Positions 1 through 6,707 of a stretch of 7,457 nucleotides of DNA are shown one piece after another. This stretch comes from Rudanella sp. (GTDB taxonomy: Bacteria; Bacteroidota; Bacteroidia; Cytophagales; Spirosomataceae). Every line of letters starts with the position of its first letter. Position 1 is the first letter of the stretch. The notes below the pieces were generated by a model. That model was not told where the DNA came from and ran no database searches. It saw only the letters and a list, made by a program, of their open reading frames with translations. The DNA is taken from positions 1 to 7,457 of the forward strand of contig JAJAYX010000174.1 in assembly GCA_026785985.1 (NCBI GenBank). Direction: 5' to 3'. The position numbers and the translations under genes were made by a program.

Positions 1-1
1 G

Positions 2-163
2 AGTGGGAATCAGGCAGTGAATCGGCTTATGAGTAGCTTGCGAACGCTGACAATCAACTTGTTAAAACGGGAAAAGGTCAAAAATATGGTAGCCTAGATA
101 GAAGGATTTATCGACGCATTCGACACCTTAATTCAGTTCATGACGCAACAACTGGTTTTATAA
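2..163 (+). pseudogene. Probable transposase C-terminal fragment, interrupted by a TAG codon
   Basis: The frame starting at base 2 is open from the window edge to a TAG at 95-97. It reads about 31 residues ending around INLLKREKVKNMVA. After the TAG the same frame stays protein-like for another 21 residues (IEGFIDAFDTLIQF...) to a TAA at 161-163. A Gly-Asn motif followed by an N-L-L-K run resembles the C-terminus of ISAs1/H-repeat-type DDE transposases (typically R-x-G-N...LNLLK). That family match is from memory and is only moderate. The segment AAGCCCTG ends at 173, ten bases after the last stop, and could be the inner-facing right end of an insertion sequence, but its partner end is outside the window. 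The 5' part is missing here, so I cannot tell whether the TAG is the natural stop or a nonsense mutation. A different overlapping open frame at 37-225 has no good start and no recognisable motif. Confidence 0.42.
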
Positions 164-212
164 GAAAGCCCTGTCAGAATGTATTAGTGAGTTTTCGTAC
201 TATAGGATGTAA

Positions 213-430
213 TCTTGTAGATTAATTCGGGTCAGAAACAAACTGCGCTTGTGCAGTAATGGTGAAATGCGGGTCTGTGCTGGCCCTTTCCAGTACCTCA
301 ACAACGTCCCCTTTGCCGTTAGCAACCCCGAAGGCTGGGCCGTACCCAACGGTTCGGGCGGCTTCCCTTATGAGTACACCATGCCTGACCACTTGGCAGG
401 GGTAACGCTTCGCAAATTTGCGGGTTATGT
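213..430 (+). pseudogene. Unrecognised coding fragment, truncated at both ends
   Basis: In the frame containing base 267 there is convincing coding composition from roughly 255 to 425. Third codon positions are mostly C or G, unlike the AT-rich DNA just upstream. The reading includes FQYLNNVPFAVSNPEGWAV and, further on, GFPYEYTMPDHLAGVTL. I do not recognise the family. Possible starts are TTG at 249 and ATG at 267, but there is no signal sequence or other sign of a true N-terminus. Downstream the same frame runs to 698, but beyond about 430 its protein is Arg/Cys-rich nonsense because the DNA there encodes a different protein in another frame. I read this as an internal or terminal piece of a broken gene left by a deletion or insertion. 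It is not a complete small gene. Confidence 0.4.
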
Positions 431-657
431 ACATGCAAAACCGCACCTCCGACGATTGCCGCTTTGCCACCGCCGTGGCCGGTTTCGGGCTGTTGCTGCG
501 CGAATCAGACTACAGGGGCAAGGCTACCTACACCGACATGGCAACTCTTGCCTGCAACGCTTTTGGCCCCGATGCAGACGGGTATCGGCGGGAGATGGTG
601 CGGTTAGTGGAAGTAGCGGGCGGGTTGCAAACGGCTGCTTTGGTGAAGAAGGAGTAA
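418..657 (+). pseudogene. C-terminal remnant of a YfbK-like von Willebrand factor A protein (DUF3520 region)
   Basis: This frame ends at TAA 655-657 and contains DDCRFATAVAGFGLLLRES, then YRGKATYTDMATLA, and a closing GYRREMVRLVEVAGGL. This is the characteristic C-terminal tail of the YfbK/vWA-DUF3520 family: (D/C)FRFA.AVA.FG.LLR.S, a Tyr-Lys-Gly stretch, then GYR.EF..LV. Intact members are usually several hundred residues long. They have a signal peptide or lipobox, a secretin/TonB short domain, a vWA domain with a MIDAS metal site, and then this tail. Everything before the tail is missing. The family-like sequence begins around 440-447, directly against an unrelated fragment in another frame. 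A TTG at 418 or the ATGs at 427 and 433 could start a 75-79 residue peptide, but it would lack the whole functional domain. I therefore call it a gene remnant. The tail itself shows no internal stop or frameshift, so the truncation may be fairly recent. Confidence 0.68.
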
Positions 658-690
658 CACGCTCCAACAAAAACTACCCACCGGAAAGCA

Positions 691-716
691 TTGCGTGACA
701 GAAAGGGGTATTTTTG
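691..716 (+). promoter_or_regulatory. Possible Bacteroidota-type promoter for the lipoprotein gene
   Basis: TATTTTTG at 709-716 matches the Bacteroidota -7 pattern TAnnTTTG exactly. A TTG at 691-693 could be the -33 element, but the spacer is only 15 bases, shorter than the usual 17-23. If it is used, transcription would start at about 720, leaving almost no leader before the ATG at 724. That could mean a leaderless transcript or a downstream start. Confidence 0.28.
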
Positions 717-723
717 TGCATAG

Positions 724-2175
724 ATGCGACTATTTATGCAATTCGGAACCGGGCGACAGATTGGACAAGTGGGGTTGATGGTGGTGTTAGCGATCTGGCT
801 GGCCGGTTGTGGCGATAACATCGAGACCGTTTTCCCCGCGCCTATATTGCCTAACGGCGGCTTTGGTCCGTCGACTCCACCACCCATCCCGCCCCCGCAA
901 CGGGTGTTTTTGGAAAATGGTTTCGTTAAGGTGGGTATTGACCTGAACGCGGGCGGGGCTATTACCTACTTAGCCAACGGCCCCACGAGTGCCAATATGA
1001 TTAATAACTTCGACCTCGGGCGGCAACTACAAACCAGCCTCTATTCGGGGCCGGTTCCGTATAGCCAAAACGGAAAACAACCGGTGGCCTACTGGGCGGG
1101 CTTAGGCTGGAATCCGGTGCAAACGGGTGATATTCATAACAATCCCTCAGCGGTTATAACGTATCGCAGCGACAGCACAAACCGGCTATACGTGAAAACC
1201 GCCCCCCTTATTTGGCCGCTGCTCAACGAGCCTGCCGAGTGCATGATGGAGCATTGGTACGAACTGCGGGGTAATGTGGTGCATGTCAGAAGCCGCACCC
1301 AGATTACCCGGCGCGACACCACACAGTATGAAGCTCGCACGCAGGAAGCCCCCTGCATGTATCTGAATGGCCCTTATTACCGAATGGTGACCTATTCGGG
1401 CAACCAACCCTTCCCTTATGACGCGCTCTGGGAGGTGAACACCGCTCACGGTAGCGCCGACCGATATGCCACCGAAAACTGGGCCGCTTTTGTGAACAAA
1501 GAAGGCCGGGGCGCGGGCATTTATCGCCCCAACGAGTTTCGGTTTATATCGGGCTTTTTTGGGGCAACCGGGTCTGGTGGCGAACGCGACGACCCTACCT
1601 GCTACCTGACGGCAGTGCCGTTTTACATCATGGACTATAATAACGTCTATGAATTTGAGTACGACATTGTGGTGGGGTCGCTGGAACAGATTCGGCAGTT
1701 TGCCTATAACCAGCCCCGCCCGGCTACTGGACCCAACTATCGGTTTACAAACAACAGGCAGGGCTGGCATTACAACAACACCCGCGATGCCGGTTGGCCC
1801 ATCCGCAATGAACTATCGGTGCAGTGGGGTCGAACGGACACGACCGAGACGGGCTTCTCCGTTAAATCGCCTAAAGTGTTCTGGCGGGCTGCCGAGGTGC
1901 CGCGCCTGCTGATCGAAGCGGCCTTCACGACCACGGCCCCCACCGCCCGGCTCAACTGGCGCAAACCCGGCGACATTGAATTTAAGGAACTCACCGGCGG
2001 CATCGACTTCCCAATTATCGGCGATGGGCAATTCAGAACCTATACCATCGATCTGAGCCGCGCAACCGAGTGGAAGGGCATCATCACCCAGATTCAGCTG
2101 GAGGCCACCCCCGGCACCATTCGCCCCGGCAGCGAACGGACAGGGCGAATTCGGTTGCGGAGTGTGAGCCGCTAA
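724..2175 (+). CDS. Lipoprotein of unknown function, carbohydrate-related beta-sandwich type
   Basis: This is a 483-residue protein with a clear signal peptide for lipoprotein processing. It has a short positively charged start, a hydrophobic segment at about residues 16-27, and lipobox L-A-G-C with the lipidated Cys at 29. A Pro-rich tether follows at about 36-57. The large N-terminal region (about 58-335) is rich in Trp, Tyr, Asn and Gly and looks all-beta. It contains VGIDLNAGGAITYL, a DLGR motif, and a conserved-looking stretch around residues 170-195 (N-E-P-A-E...E-H-W). This resembles large beta-sandwich proteins related to mutarotase-like or glycoside-active folds, found in Cytophagales and usually annotated as hypothetical. 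The last ~145 residues (from about 338) look like a second, CBM-like sandwich ending in a pattern of the type F-R-T-Y-T-I-D-L...W-K-G-I-I-T-Q-I. The fold and any sugar role are inference, and no catalytic residues can be named. The first Met is chosen because it gives the complete signal peptide; Met5 would also work. It follows the decayed region directly. Confidence 0.85.
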   Translation: MRLFMQFGTGRQIGQVGLMVVLAIWLAGCGDNIETVFPAPILPNGGFGPSTPPPIPPPQRVFLENGFVKVGIDLNAGGAITYLANGPTSANMINNFDLGRQLQTSLYSGPVPYSQNGKQPVAYWAGLGWNPVQTGDIHNNPSAVITYRSDSTNRLYVKTAPLIWPLLNEPAECMMEHWYELRGNVVHVRSRTQITRRDTTQYEARTQEAPCMYLNGPYYRMVTYSGNQPFPYDALWEVNTAHGSADRYATENWAAFVNKEGRGAGIYRPNEFRFISGFFGATGSGGERDDPTCYLTAVPFYIMDYNNVYEFEYDIVVGSLEQIRQFAYNQPRPATGPNYRFTNNRQGWHYNNTRDAGWPIRNELSVQWGRTDTTETGFSVKSPKVFWRAAEVPRLLIEAAFTTTAPTARLNWRKPGDIEFKELTGGIDFPIIGDGQFRTYTIDLSRATEWKGIITQIQLEATPGTIRPGSERTGRIRLRSVSR

Positions 2176-2188
2176 AACAGTATATTTA
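2155..2188 (+). promoter_or_regulatory. Weak candidate promoter for the peptide transporter gene
   Basis: TATATTTA at 2181-2188 differs from TAnnTTTG only in the last base. TTG at 2155-2157 lies 23 bases upstream, at the long end of normal spacing, and inside the end of the lipoprotein gene. The predicted start would fall near 2192, about 28 bases before the ATG. The 44-base gap to the previous gene also allows simple read-through. Confidence 0.22.
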
Positions 2189-2219
2189 CCCCACTTTATC
2201 TCATTTCCTGACTTACTGA

Positions 2220-3725
2220 ATGGACGCAACGGCACCGAAAACCGCCCCCGCAGGCACGATCCTGGGCCACCCGACGGGCCTATTTGTTTTATTTTTCACC
2301 GAAATGTGGGAGCGATTCAGCTACTACGGGATGCGGGCCATTCTGTTGCTGTTCCTGATCGACAAAATCAATGGGGGTATGGGCCTCAACGAAGCCGAAG
2401 GTGGGGCCATCTACGGCATCTATACCGCTTCTGTTTATTTGCTCTCGTTGCCCGGCGGCTGGATTGCCGACAACCTGCTTGGTCAGCGCAAGTCGATCTG
2501 GTACGGCGGTATCGTGATTATGCTTGGCCACATTATTCTGGCATTTCCGGCGGGCGAAATCCTGTTCTACATTGGTTTATGCGTTGTTGCCCTCGGAACG
2601 GGCTTGCTCAAACCCAACATCAGCACTCTCGTTGGCGAGTTGTATCCCGAAGGTGGAGCCAGAAAAGACGCGGCTTTCTCCATTTTTTATATGGGCATTA
2701 ACCTCGGTTCGCTACTCGGTATTTTCGTTGTCGGTTATCTGGGTCAAAAAGTCGGCTGGCATTATGGCTTTGGGGCCGCTGCCGTAGCGATGGGCTTAGG
2801 TATCATTACCTTCCGCACCTCTGCACAACGGTATTTGGGCGATTCGGGCCATTTTGTGGCACAACCTGTCAAGGCCGACGGAGAGTCATCGAACGGGAAT
2901 CGCTCTTTATTGCTTTTTCTGGCCGTGATGGTAACCGTACTGACCGGTTTGCAATTTACGGGCGTTGTCGATATGACCACCGCTGTTGGATTAGCGGGTG
3001 CAATGGGTGCCATTATCTCGATGATCGCCGTTGGCTACTTTGCTTATATCCTGCTTGCAGGCGGACTAACTACCGTCGAGAAAAAACGGGTAGCCGTGCT
3101 ATTCGTCTTTTTTATGGCGGCCGCTCTCTATTGGGCTGGTAATGAGCAGCAAGGTTCCTCACTGCAAATTTTCGCCGACCGCTACACCGAGTTGAATATC
3201 CTGGGTTGGGCCATTCCGTCGAGCTGGTTTCAGAACCTGAATCCGGCGTTTATTTTGCTATTCTCGCCGGTTCTGGCTGGTTTATGGGTTTTTCTGGCCA
3301 ATCGCAAGATCAATTATTCGGTACCAGCCAAAATGGCAACCAGCCTACTGCTGATCGGCACGGCCTATCTGATCATGATTGTTGCCTCAAAAGTGGCTCT
3401 GACGGGTGTTCGCACGTCGGCTCTCTACCTGACCTTCACCTACCTGTTTTTCACTCTCGGCGAATTGTTCATCAGCCCGGTTGGGTTGAGTTCATTCTCC
3501 AAACTGGCCCCCAAGCGATACGCCAGTCAGCTAATGGGGTTGTGGTTTGTGGGCACCTCGCTGGGTAACCTGATTGCGGGCCTTTTCGCGGGTGGCTTCG
3601 ATGCCGAAAATGTGCAGCAAATGCCCAGCATGTTCCAGAGCGTCGCCGTGTTCTCGCTGGTATCAGGCTTAGTGCTAATGGCCTTTGCCAAACCTCTGAA
3701 AAAATGGATGGGGGGAATTGATTAG
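2220..3725 (+). CDS. POT/PTR2-family proton-coupled di/tripeptide transporter
   Basis: This is a 501-residue, very hydrophobic inner-membrane protein of the proton-dependent oligopeptide transporter branch of the major facilitator superfamily. The defining ExxER motif is E28-M-W-E31-R32 within FTEMWERFSYYG, the site tied to proton coupling and peptide binding. The first PTR2 signature appears as G-G-W-I-A-D-N-L-L-G at about 80, followed by GLLKPNISTLVGELY. The second signature, F-Y-M-G-I-N-L-G, is at residues 156-163. The conserved acidic residue of helix 7 is seen in N308-E309-Q-Q-G-S-S. Length is normal for bacterial members, which have 12 core helices plus two extra. Known members import di- and tripeptides using the proton gradient; exact substrates cannot be told from sequence. 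The ATG at 2220 puts a normal ~20-residue polar N-terminus before helix 1, and no clear Shine-Dalgarno is visible. It lies 44 bases after the lipoprotein gene on the same strand, so co-transcription is possible. Confidence 0.95.
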   Translation: MDATAPKTAPAGTILGHPTGLFVLFFTEMWERFSYYGMRAILLLFLIDKINGGMGLNEAEGGAIYGIYTASVYLLSLPGGWIADNLLGQRKSIWYGGIVIMLGHIILAFPAGEILFYIGLCVVALGTGLLKPNISTLVGELYPEGGARKDAAFSIFYMGINLGSLLGIFVVGYLGQKVGWHYGFGAAAVAMGLGIITFRTSAQRYLGDSGHFVAQPVKADGESSNGNRSLLLFLAVMVTVLTGLQFTGVVDMTTAVGLAGAMGAIISMIAVGYFAYILLAGGLTTVEKKRVAVLFVFFMAAALYWAGNEQQGSSLQIFADRYTELNILGWAIPSSWFQNLNPAFILLFSPVLAGLWVFLANRKINYSVPAKMATSLLLIGTAYLIMIVASKVALTGVRTSALYLTFTYLFFTLGELFISPVGLSSFSKLAPKRYASQLMGLWFVGTSLGNLIAGLFAGGFDAENVQQMPSMFQSVAVFSLVSGLVLMAFAKPLKKWMGGID

Positions 3726-3833
3726 TATGAACTTCATTGCATAATGTTACGAAAGTAGTTTCTGAGCGTCATATGTATTGGAGGTTTTCGCAGGTCAGCA
3801 CATACCTGGCTCTTGAGGGGCGAAACCATACGA

Positions 3834-5270
3834 ATGAGCAATAAACAAAAAGCCGTGAATGGCGGGAAGTGGATCACCCTTTCTACAGTGATCTCGACCG
3901 TTTTTCAGTTTGTGCAGGTGGCGGTGCTGGCGCGATTGCTGGCACCCGCCGATTTTGGTGTGGTAGGGGTTAGTAACCTGATTATTGGCTTTTTTGGCGT
4001 GTTTGCTAACCTCGGCTTCTCCAACTCGATTATCTACAAACAGGAGAGCGACCGCACGGTGCTCTCAACGCTCTATTGGCTCAACATGCTGGTGGGCCTT
4101 GTTCTTTTCATCATCATTCAGTTCAGCGCGCCTGCCATTGTCTCGTTCTACAGCGAACCGAAGCTGGAACGGGTGTTGGAATTATCCTCCTTTTATTTCC
4201 TGATCGTTTATTTCGGGCAGCTCTACATGTTTCTGTTAGAGAAGGAGTTGCGTTTTAAGTCCGTCGCTACCATCGACATCACAGGGATAATTGTCGGCAC
4301 AATCACCACGATCACACTGGCCTACAGTGGGTTCGAAGAATTGTCGCTGATTATTGGGCAGTTAGTCAGTCAAACCGTTAAGAGTGCTTTGCAAATTATT
4401 CTGGGTCGATCCCTGTTCAAGCCCGCCTTTCGGTTTGCCATCAGCAAAGTGCAGGAACACCTCCGGTTTGGGGTGTTCAACCTCGGCGATGGCATCCTGG
4501 GATTCGTGCAAGCTAACGCCGACAATTTTTTCATCAGCAGCATTCTCGGCGTAAAAATGCTGGGTTATTACACCCTCGCCTACCAGTTGGCCGTCTTCCC
4601 GATTATTCGTCTCAATCCGATCATTTTGCAGGTTGCCTACCCGATTCTGGCCAAAATGCAGGATAATAATGAAGGTCTGAAACGCGCCTATCTGAAGATT
4701 TTAGACGTACTGATGTTCTGCAATCTGCCCTTGCTGGCGGGTCTTTTCATTACGGCGGAGAGCGTGGTGCCGCTGATTTATGGCCCCAACTGGAATGCAA
4801 CCATTCACCTGATCCAGATTTTCGTGTTCGTAGGGCTGTTTAGCTGCCTGAGCCACCCGCTGTTTACGCTGGCTTTCACCAAAGGGAAGCCCAATCTGCT
4901 GTTCTACCTCAACCTGATCACGTTGGTTGTGAAAATTCCGCTGGTCTATATAATGGGTCATGCTTACGGAATTACCGGTATTGCGGTTTCATTTGTGTTG
5001 GTTACCCTTTTTAACTTAATCCTGAACTTCCGGTTGGTGCATTACCTCGTAGGCGATTTTCTGGGCTTGTTCATGAAAAACTTCATTCAACCCCTGTTTT
5101 TCTGCGTCGTTATGGTGGCCGTAATTGCCCTCTATAAATCGGTGACTGGTCATGGGAGCATTGTTCACACGATTGCCCAAATCGCTCTTGGTGGCGCCAC
5201 CTACGTTGGTCTGACGCTGGCCTTCAAAATATCGTTTTCGGAGTTAAAAGCTCTGCGGGAGGTGGTATAA
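3834..5270 (+). CDS. MOP-superfamily polysaccharide/lipid-linked oligosaccharide flippase (Wzx/TuaB-like)
   Basis: This is a 478-residue membrane protein with alternating hydrophobic helices throughout. It matches the polysaccharide-synthesis flippase family (Polysacc_synt type, WzxC/TuaB-like) in length and start: a short basic N-terminus, then GGKWITLSTVISTVFQFVQ, then V-L-A-R-L-L-A-P-A-D-F-G with the family's typical R-x-L-x-P-x-D-F/Y-G signature, and N-L-G-F further on. Members move lipid-linked sugar units across the inner membrane for O-antigen, capsule or exopolysaccharide assembly. No glycosyltransferase, polymerase or chain-length gene lies in the window, so its substrate is unknown. 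I chose ATG 3834 over an in-frame TTG at 3813 because MSNKQKA is the usual kind of start and the extra seven residues add nothing family-like. The 108-base gap after the transporter holds no clear terminator and no good promoter match, so read-through from upstream is possible. It is convergent with cbs. Confidence 0.92.
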   Translation: MSNKQKAVNGGKWITLSTVISTVFQFVQVAVLARLLAPADFGVVGVSNLIIGFFGVFANLGFSNSIIYKQESDRTVLSTLYWLNMLVGLVLFIIIQFSAPAIVSFYSEPKLERVLELSSFYFLIVYFGQLYMFLLEKELRFKSVATIDITGIIVGTITTITLAYSGFEELSLIIGQLVSQTVKSALQIILGRSLFKPAFRFAISKVQEHLRFGVFNLGDGILGFVQANADNFFISSILGVKMLGYYTLAYQLAVFPIIRLNPIILQVAYPILAKMQDNNEGLKRAYLKILDVLMFCNLPLLAGLFITAESVVPLIYGPNWNATIHLIQIFVFVGLFSCLSHPLFTLAFTKGKPNLLFYLNLITLVVKIPLVYIMGHAYGITGIAVSFVLVTLFNLILNFRLVHYLVGDFLGLFMKNFIQPLFFCVVMVAVIALYKSVTGHGSIVHTIAQIALGGATYVGLTLAFKISFSELKALREVV

Positions 5271-5271
5271 A

Positions 5272-5325
5272 AGGAAGAGAGGCAAGAAGAGGATTGCCGC
5301 CAAATCCCCCTTTCTTGCCCTTCCT
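5272..5325. terminator. Bidirectional hairpin terminator between convergent genes
   Basis: A long imperfect inverted repeat fills nearly the whole 60-base gap between the flippase stop (5270) and the cbs stop (5331). The left arm, 5272-5295 (AGGAAG...GGCAAGAA...GGATT), pairs with the right arm, 5303-5325 (AATCC...TTCTTGCC.CTTCCT), around a GCCGCCA-type loop. Mismatches are mainly a three-base AGA insertion in the left arm and one or two bases near the loop. U-tracts are weak on both sides (CCTTT to the right, TTTATA when read leftward), so termination could be partial. Confidence 0.62.
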
Positions 5326-5330
5326 GTCCT

Positions 5331-6707
5331 TTAGTTCGTCATTGCAGCCAGTAAATCGGCCTGGGTAATAATGTGAACATTGTGGCTCTCGTCGCGAACA
5401 AGCAACGCCTTGTTGTCGCGGTCGATCAGTGACGACAGCACATCGACGGTGTTGTTGAGACCCACAAATTTGAACGGTTTGTCCATCACCTCGCTCACGG
5501 GTTGATCTTTCACGGTTGCGTCTTCGATAAGCCGGTTCAGGATGGTCGAGTCGGTGAGGCTACCCACAATGTGCCCTTCGTCGTCGGTGACGGGGATTTG
5601 CGAAATACCGTGGCGATTCAGCACTTGAATGGCCTGCGAAACGGTCACATTTTTGCCCAGTGTGGTAAGCGCGCCGGTGCCGTTTTTGTTGCCAATAATG
5701 TCGCGGGCGGTTTTAAACTGACGGTTTTCCAGGAAGCCATGATCCTGCATCCAGGCATCGTTATAGATTTTGCCCAGATACCGGGTGCCGTGGTCGGGCA
5801 GAATCACCACCATGATATCATCGTCTTGCAGGTTCTCCCGTGCCCATTCCAGCGCCCCGTGCATAGCCGATCCACACGACCAGCCCACAAAAAGCCCTTC
5901 TTCGCGAGACAATCGACGGGCCATAATTGCTGCATCTTTGTCGGTGACCTTTACAAAGTGGTCGATCACGCTGAAATCGACGTTTTTGGGCAGAATGTCC
6001 TCGCCGATCCCTTCGGTCAGGTAAGGGTAAATCTCACCCTCGTCGAACTCGCCCGTTTCTTTGTATTTCTTGAACACCGAGCCGTAGGTGTCTATTCCTA
6101 CCGAGACAACGTCGGGGTTCTGCTCTTTCAGGAATTTGCTGGTGCCGCAAATGGTGCCGCCCGTGCCAACGCCAGCCGCGAAGTGGGTAATGCGTCCGTC
6201 GGTATCGCGCCAGATTTCGGGGCCGGTGGTGGCATAGTGGGCAGCCGTGTTAGCCGGGTTGTCATACTGATTGGGATACAGTGAGTTTGGAATCTCCTGG
6301 TTCAGCCGTTTGGCCACGGAATAGTACGAACGCGGGTCGTCGGGCGTTACGTTGGTTGGGCACACAATAACCTCGGCCCCCACCGCCCGCAAAATATCCA
6401 TCTTCTCCTTCGATTGCTTGTCGGCCATCGTGAAAATGCACTTGTAGCCTTTGCCAATAGCCGCCAACGCCAACCCCATGCCCGTGTTGCCGCTGGTACC
6501 CTCGATAATGGTGCCGCCCGGTTTCAAAACGCCACGCTGTTCGGCATCGGCAATCATGGTCACGGCAATGCGATCTTTCACCGAATTGCCGGGGTTAAAA
6601 TACTCGACTTTGGCCAACACGGTGCCACGAATACCTTTCGTGACTTTGTTGAGTTTCACTAAGGGCGTGTTGCCGATGGTGTCAATAATGGAGTTGTAAT
6701 AGTTCAT
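5331..6707 (-). CDS. cbs: Cystathionine beta-synthase (PLP-dependent, with C-terminal CBS-domain pair)
   Basis: This 458-residue cytosolic enzyme belongs to the fold type II PLP family. Cystathionine beta-synthase joins serine and homocysteine to make cystathionine, and related enzymes also make H2S or cysteine. Visible motifs, in order: IGNTPLVKL (11-19); the PLP lysine K44 in N-P-G-N-S-V-K-D-R; the substrate loop T-S-G-N-T-G (71-76); the PLP phosphate-binding G-T-G-G-T (181-185); the E-G-I-G segment (232-235) typical of CBS rather than plain cysteine synthase; G-W-S-C-G-S-A (275-281); and P-D-H-G-T-R-Y-L (304-311). Two CBS domains follow at about 333-393 and 401-457. They are usually regulatory and bind adenosyl ligands. 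There is no N-terminal haem-binding extension like that of the mammalian enzyme. A cysteine synthase with CBS domains is the main alternative. The start codon overlaps the stop of the upstream TOPRIM-like gene in ATGA, so translation may be coupled. A candidate internal promoter lies about 200 bases upstream, inside that gene. Confidence 0.94.
   Translation of the reverse strand: MNYYNSIIDTIGNTPLVKLNKVTKGIRGTVLAKVEYFNPGNSVKDRIAVTMIADAEQRGVLKPGGTIIEGTSGNTGMGLALAAIGKGYKCIFTMADKQSKEKMDILRAVGAEVIVCPTNVTPDDPRSYYSVAKRLNQEIPNSLYPNQYDNPANTAAHYATTGPEIWRDTDGRITHFAAGVGTGGTICGTSKFLKEQNPDVVSVGIDTYGSVFKKYKETGEFDEGEIYPYLTEGIGEDILPKNVDFSVIDHFVKVTDKDAAIMARRLSREEGLFVGWSCGSAMHGALEWARENLQDDDIMVVILPDHGTRYLGKIYNDAWMQDHGFLENRQFKTARDIIGNKNGTGALTTLGKNVTVSQAIQVLNRHGISQIPVTDDEGHIVGSLTDSTILNRLIEDATVKDQPVSEVMDKPFKFVGLNNTVDVLSSLIDRDNKALLVRDESHNVHIITQADLLAAMTN

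Noticed and set aside
37..225. Open frame in the AT-rich left end, ending at TAA 223-225
   Set aside because: It has no ATG/GTG/TTG start near its beginning and no known motif, and it overlaps the better-supported transposase-like frame.
222..470. Minus-strand open frame of 82 residues
   Set aside because: It is antisense to the coding-like fragment, whose plus-strand codon third positions are strongly C/G-biased, and it has no recognisable motif.
1186..1770. Minus-strand open frame of about 194 residues
   Set aside because: It lies antisense within the lipoprotein gene and has no start context or family-like motifs; a GC-rich shadow frame.
3791..3808. Small inverted repeat CAGGT-N8-ACCTG before the flippase
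   Set aside because: Only a five-base stem with a mismatch next to it and no U-tract; such repeats are expected by chance.
3813..3833. TTG start seven codons upstream of the flippase ATG
   Set aside because: The added residues are not family-like, and ATG 3834 gives a normal N-terminus for this flippase family.
5502..6284. Long plus-strand open frame of about 260 residues
   Set aside because: It is fully antisense to cbs, whose motifs are unmistakable. The frame has no recognisable domain and is explained by cbs codon bias.
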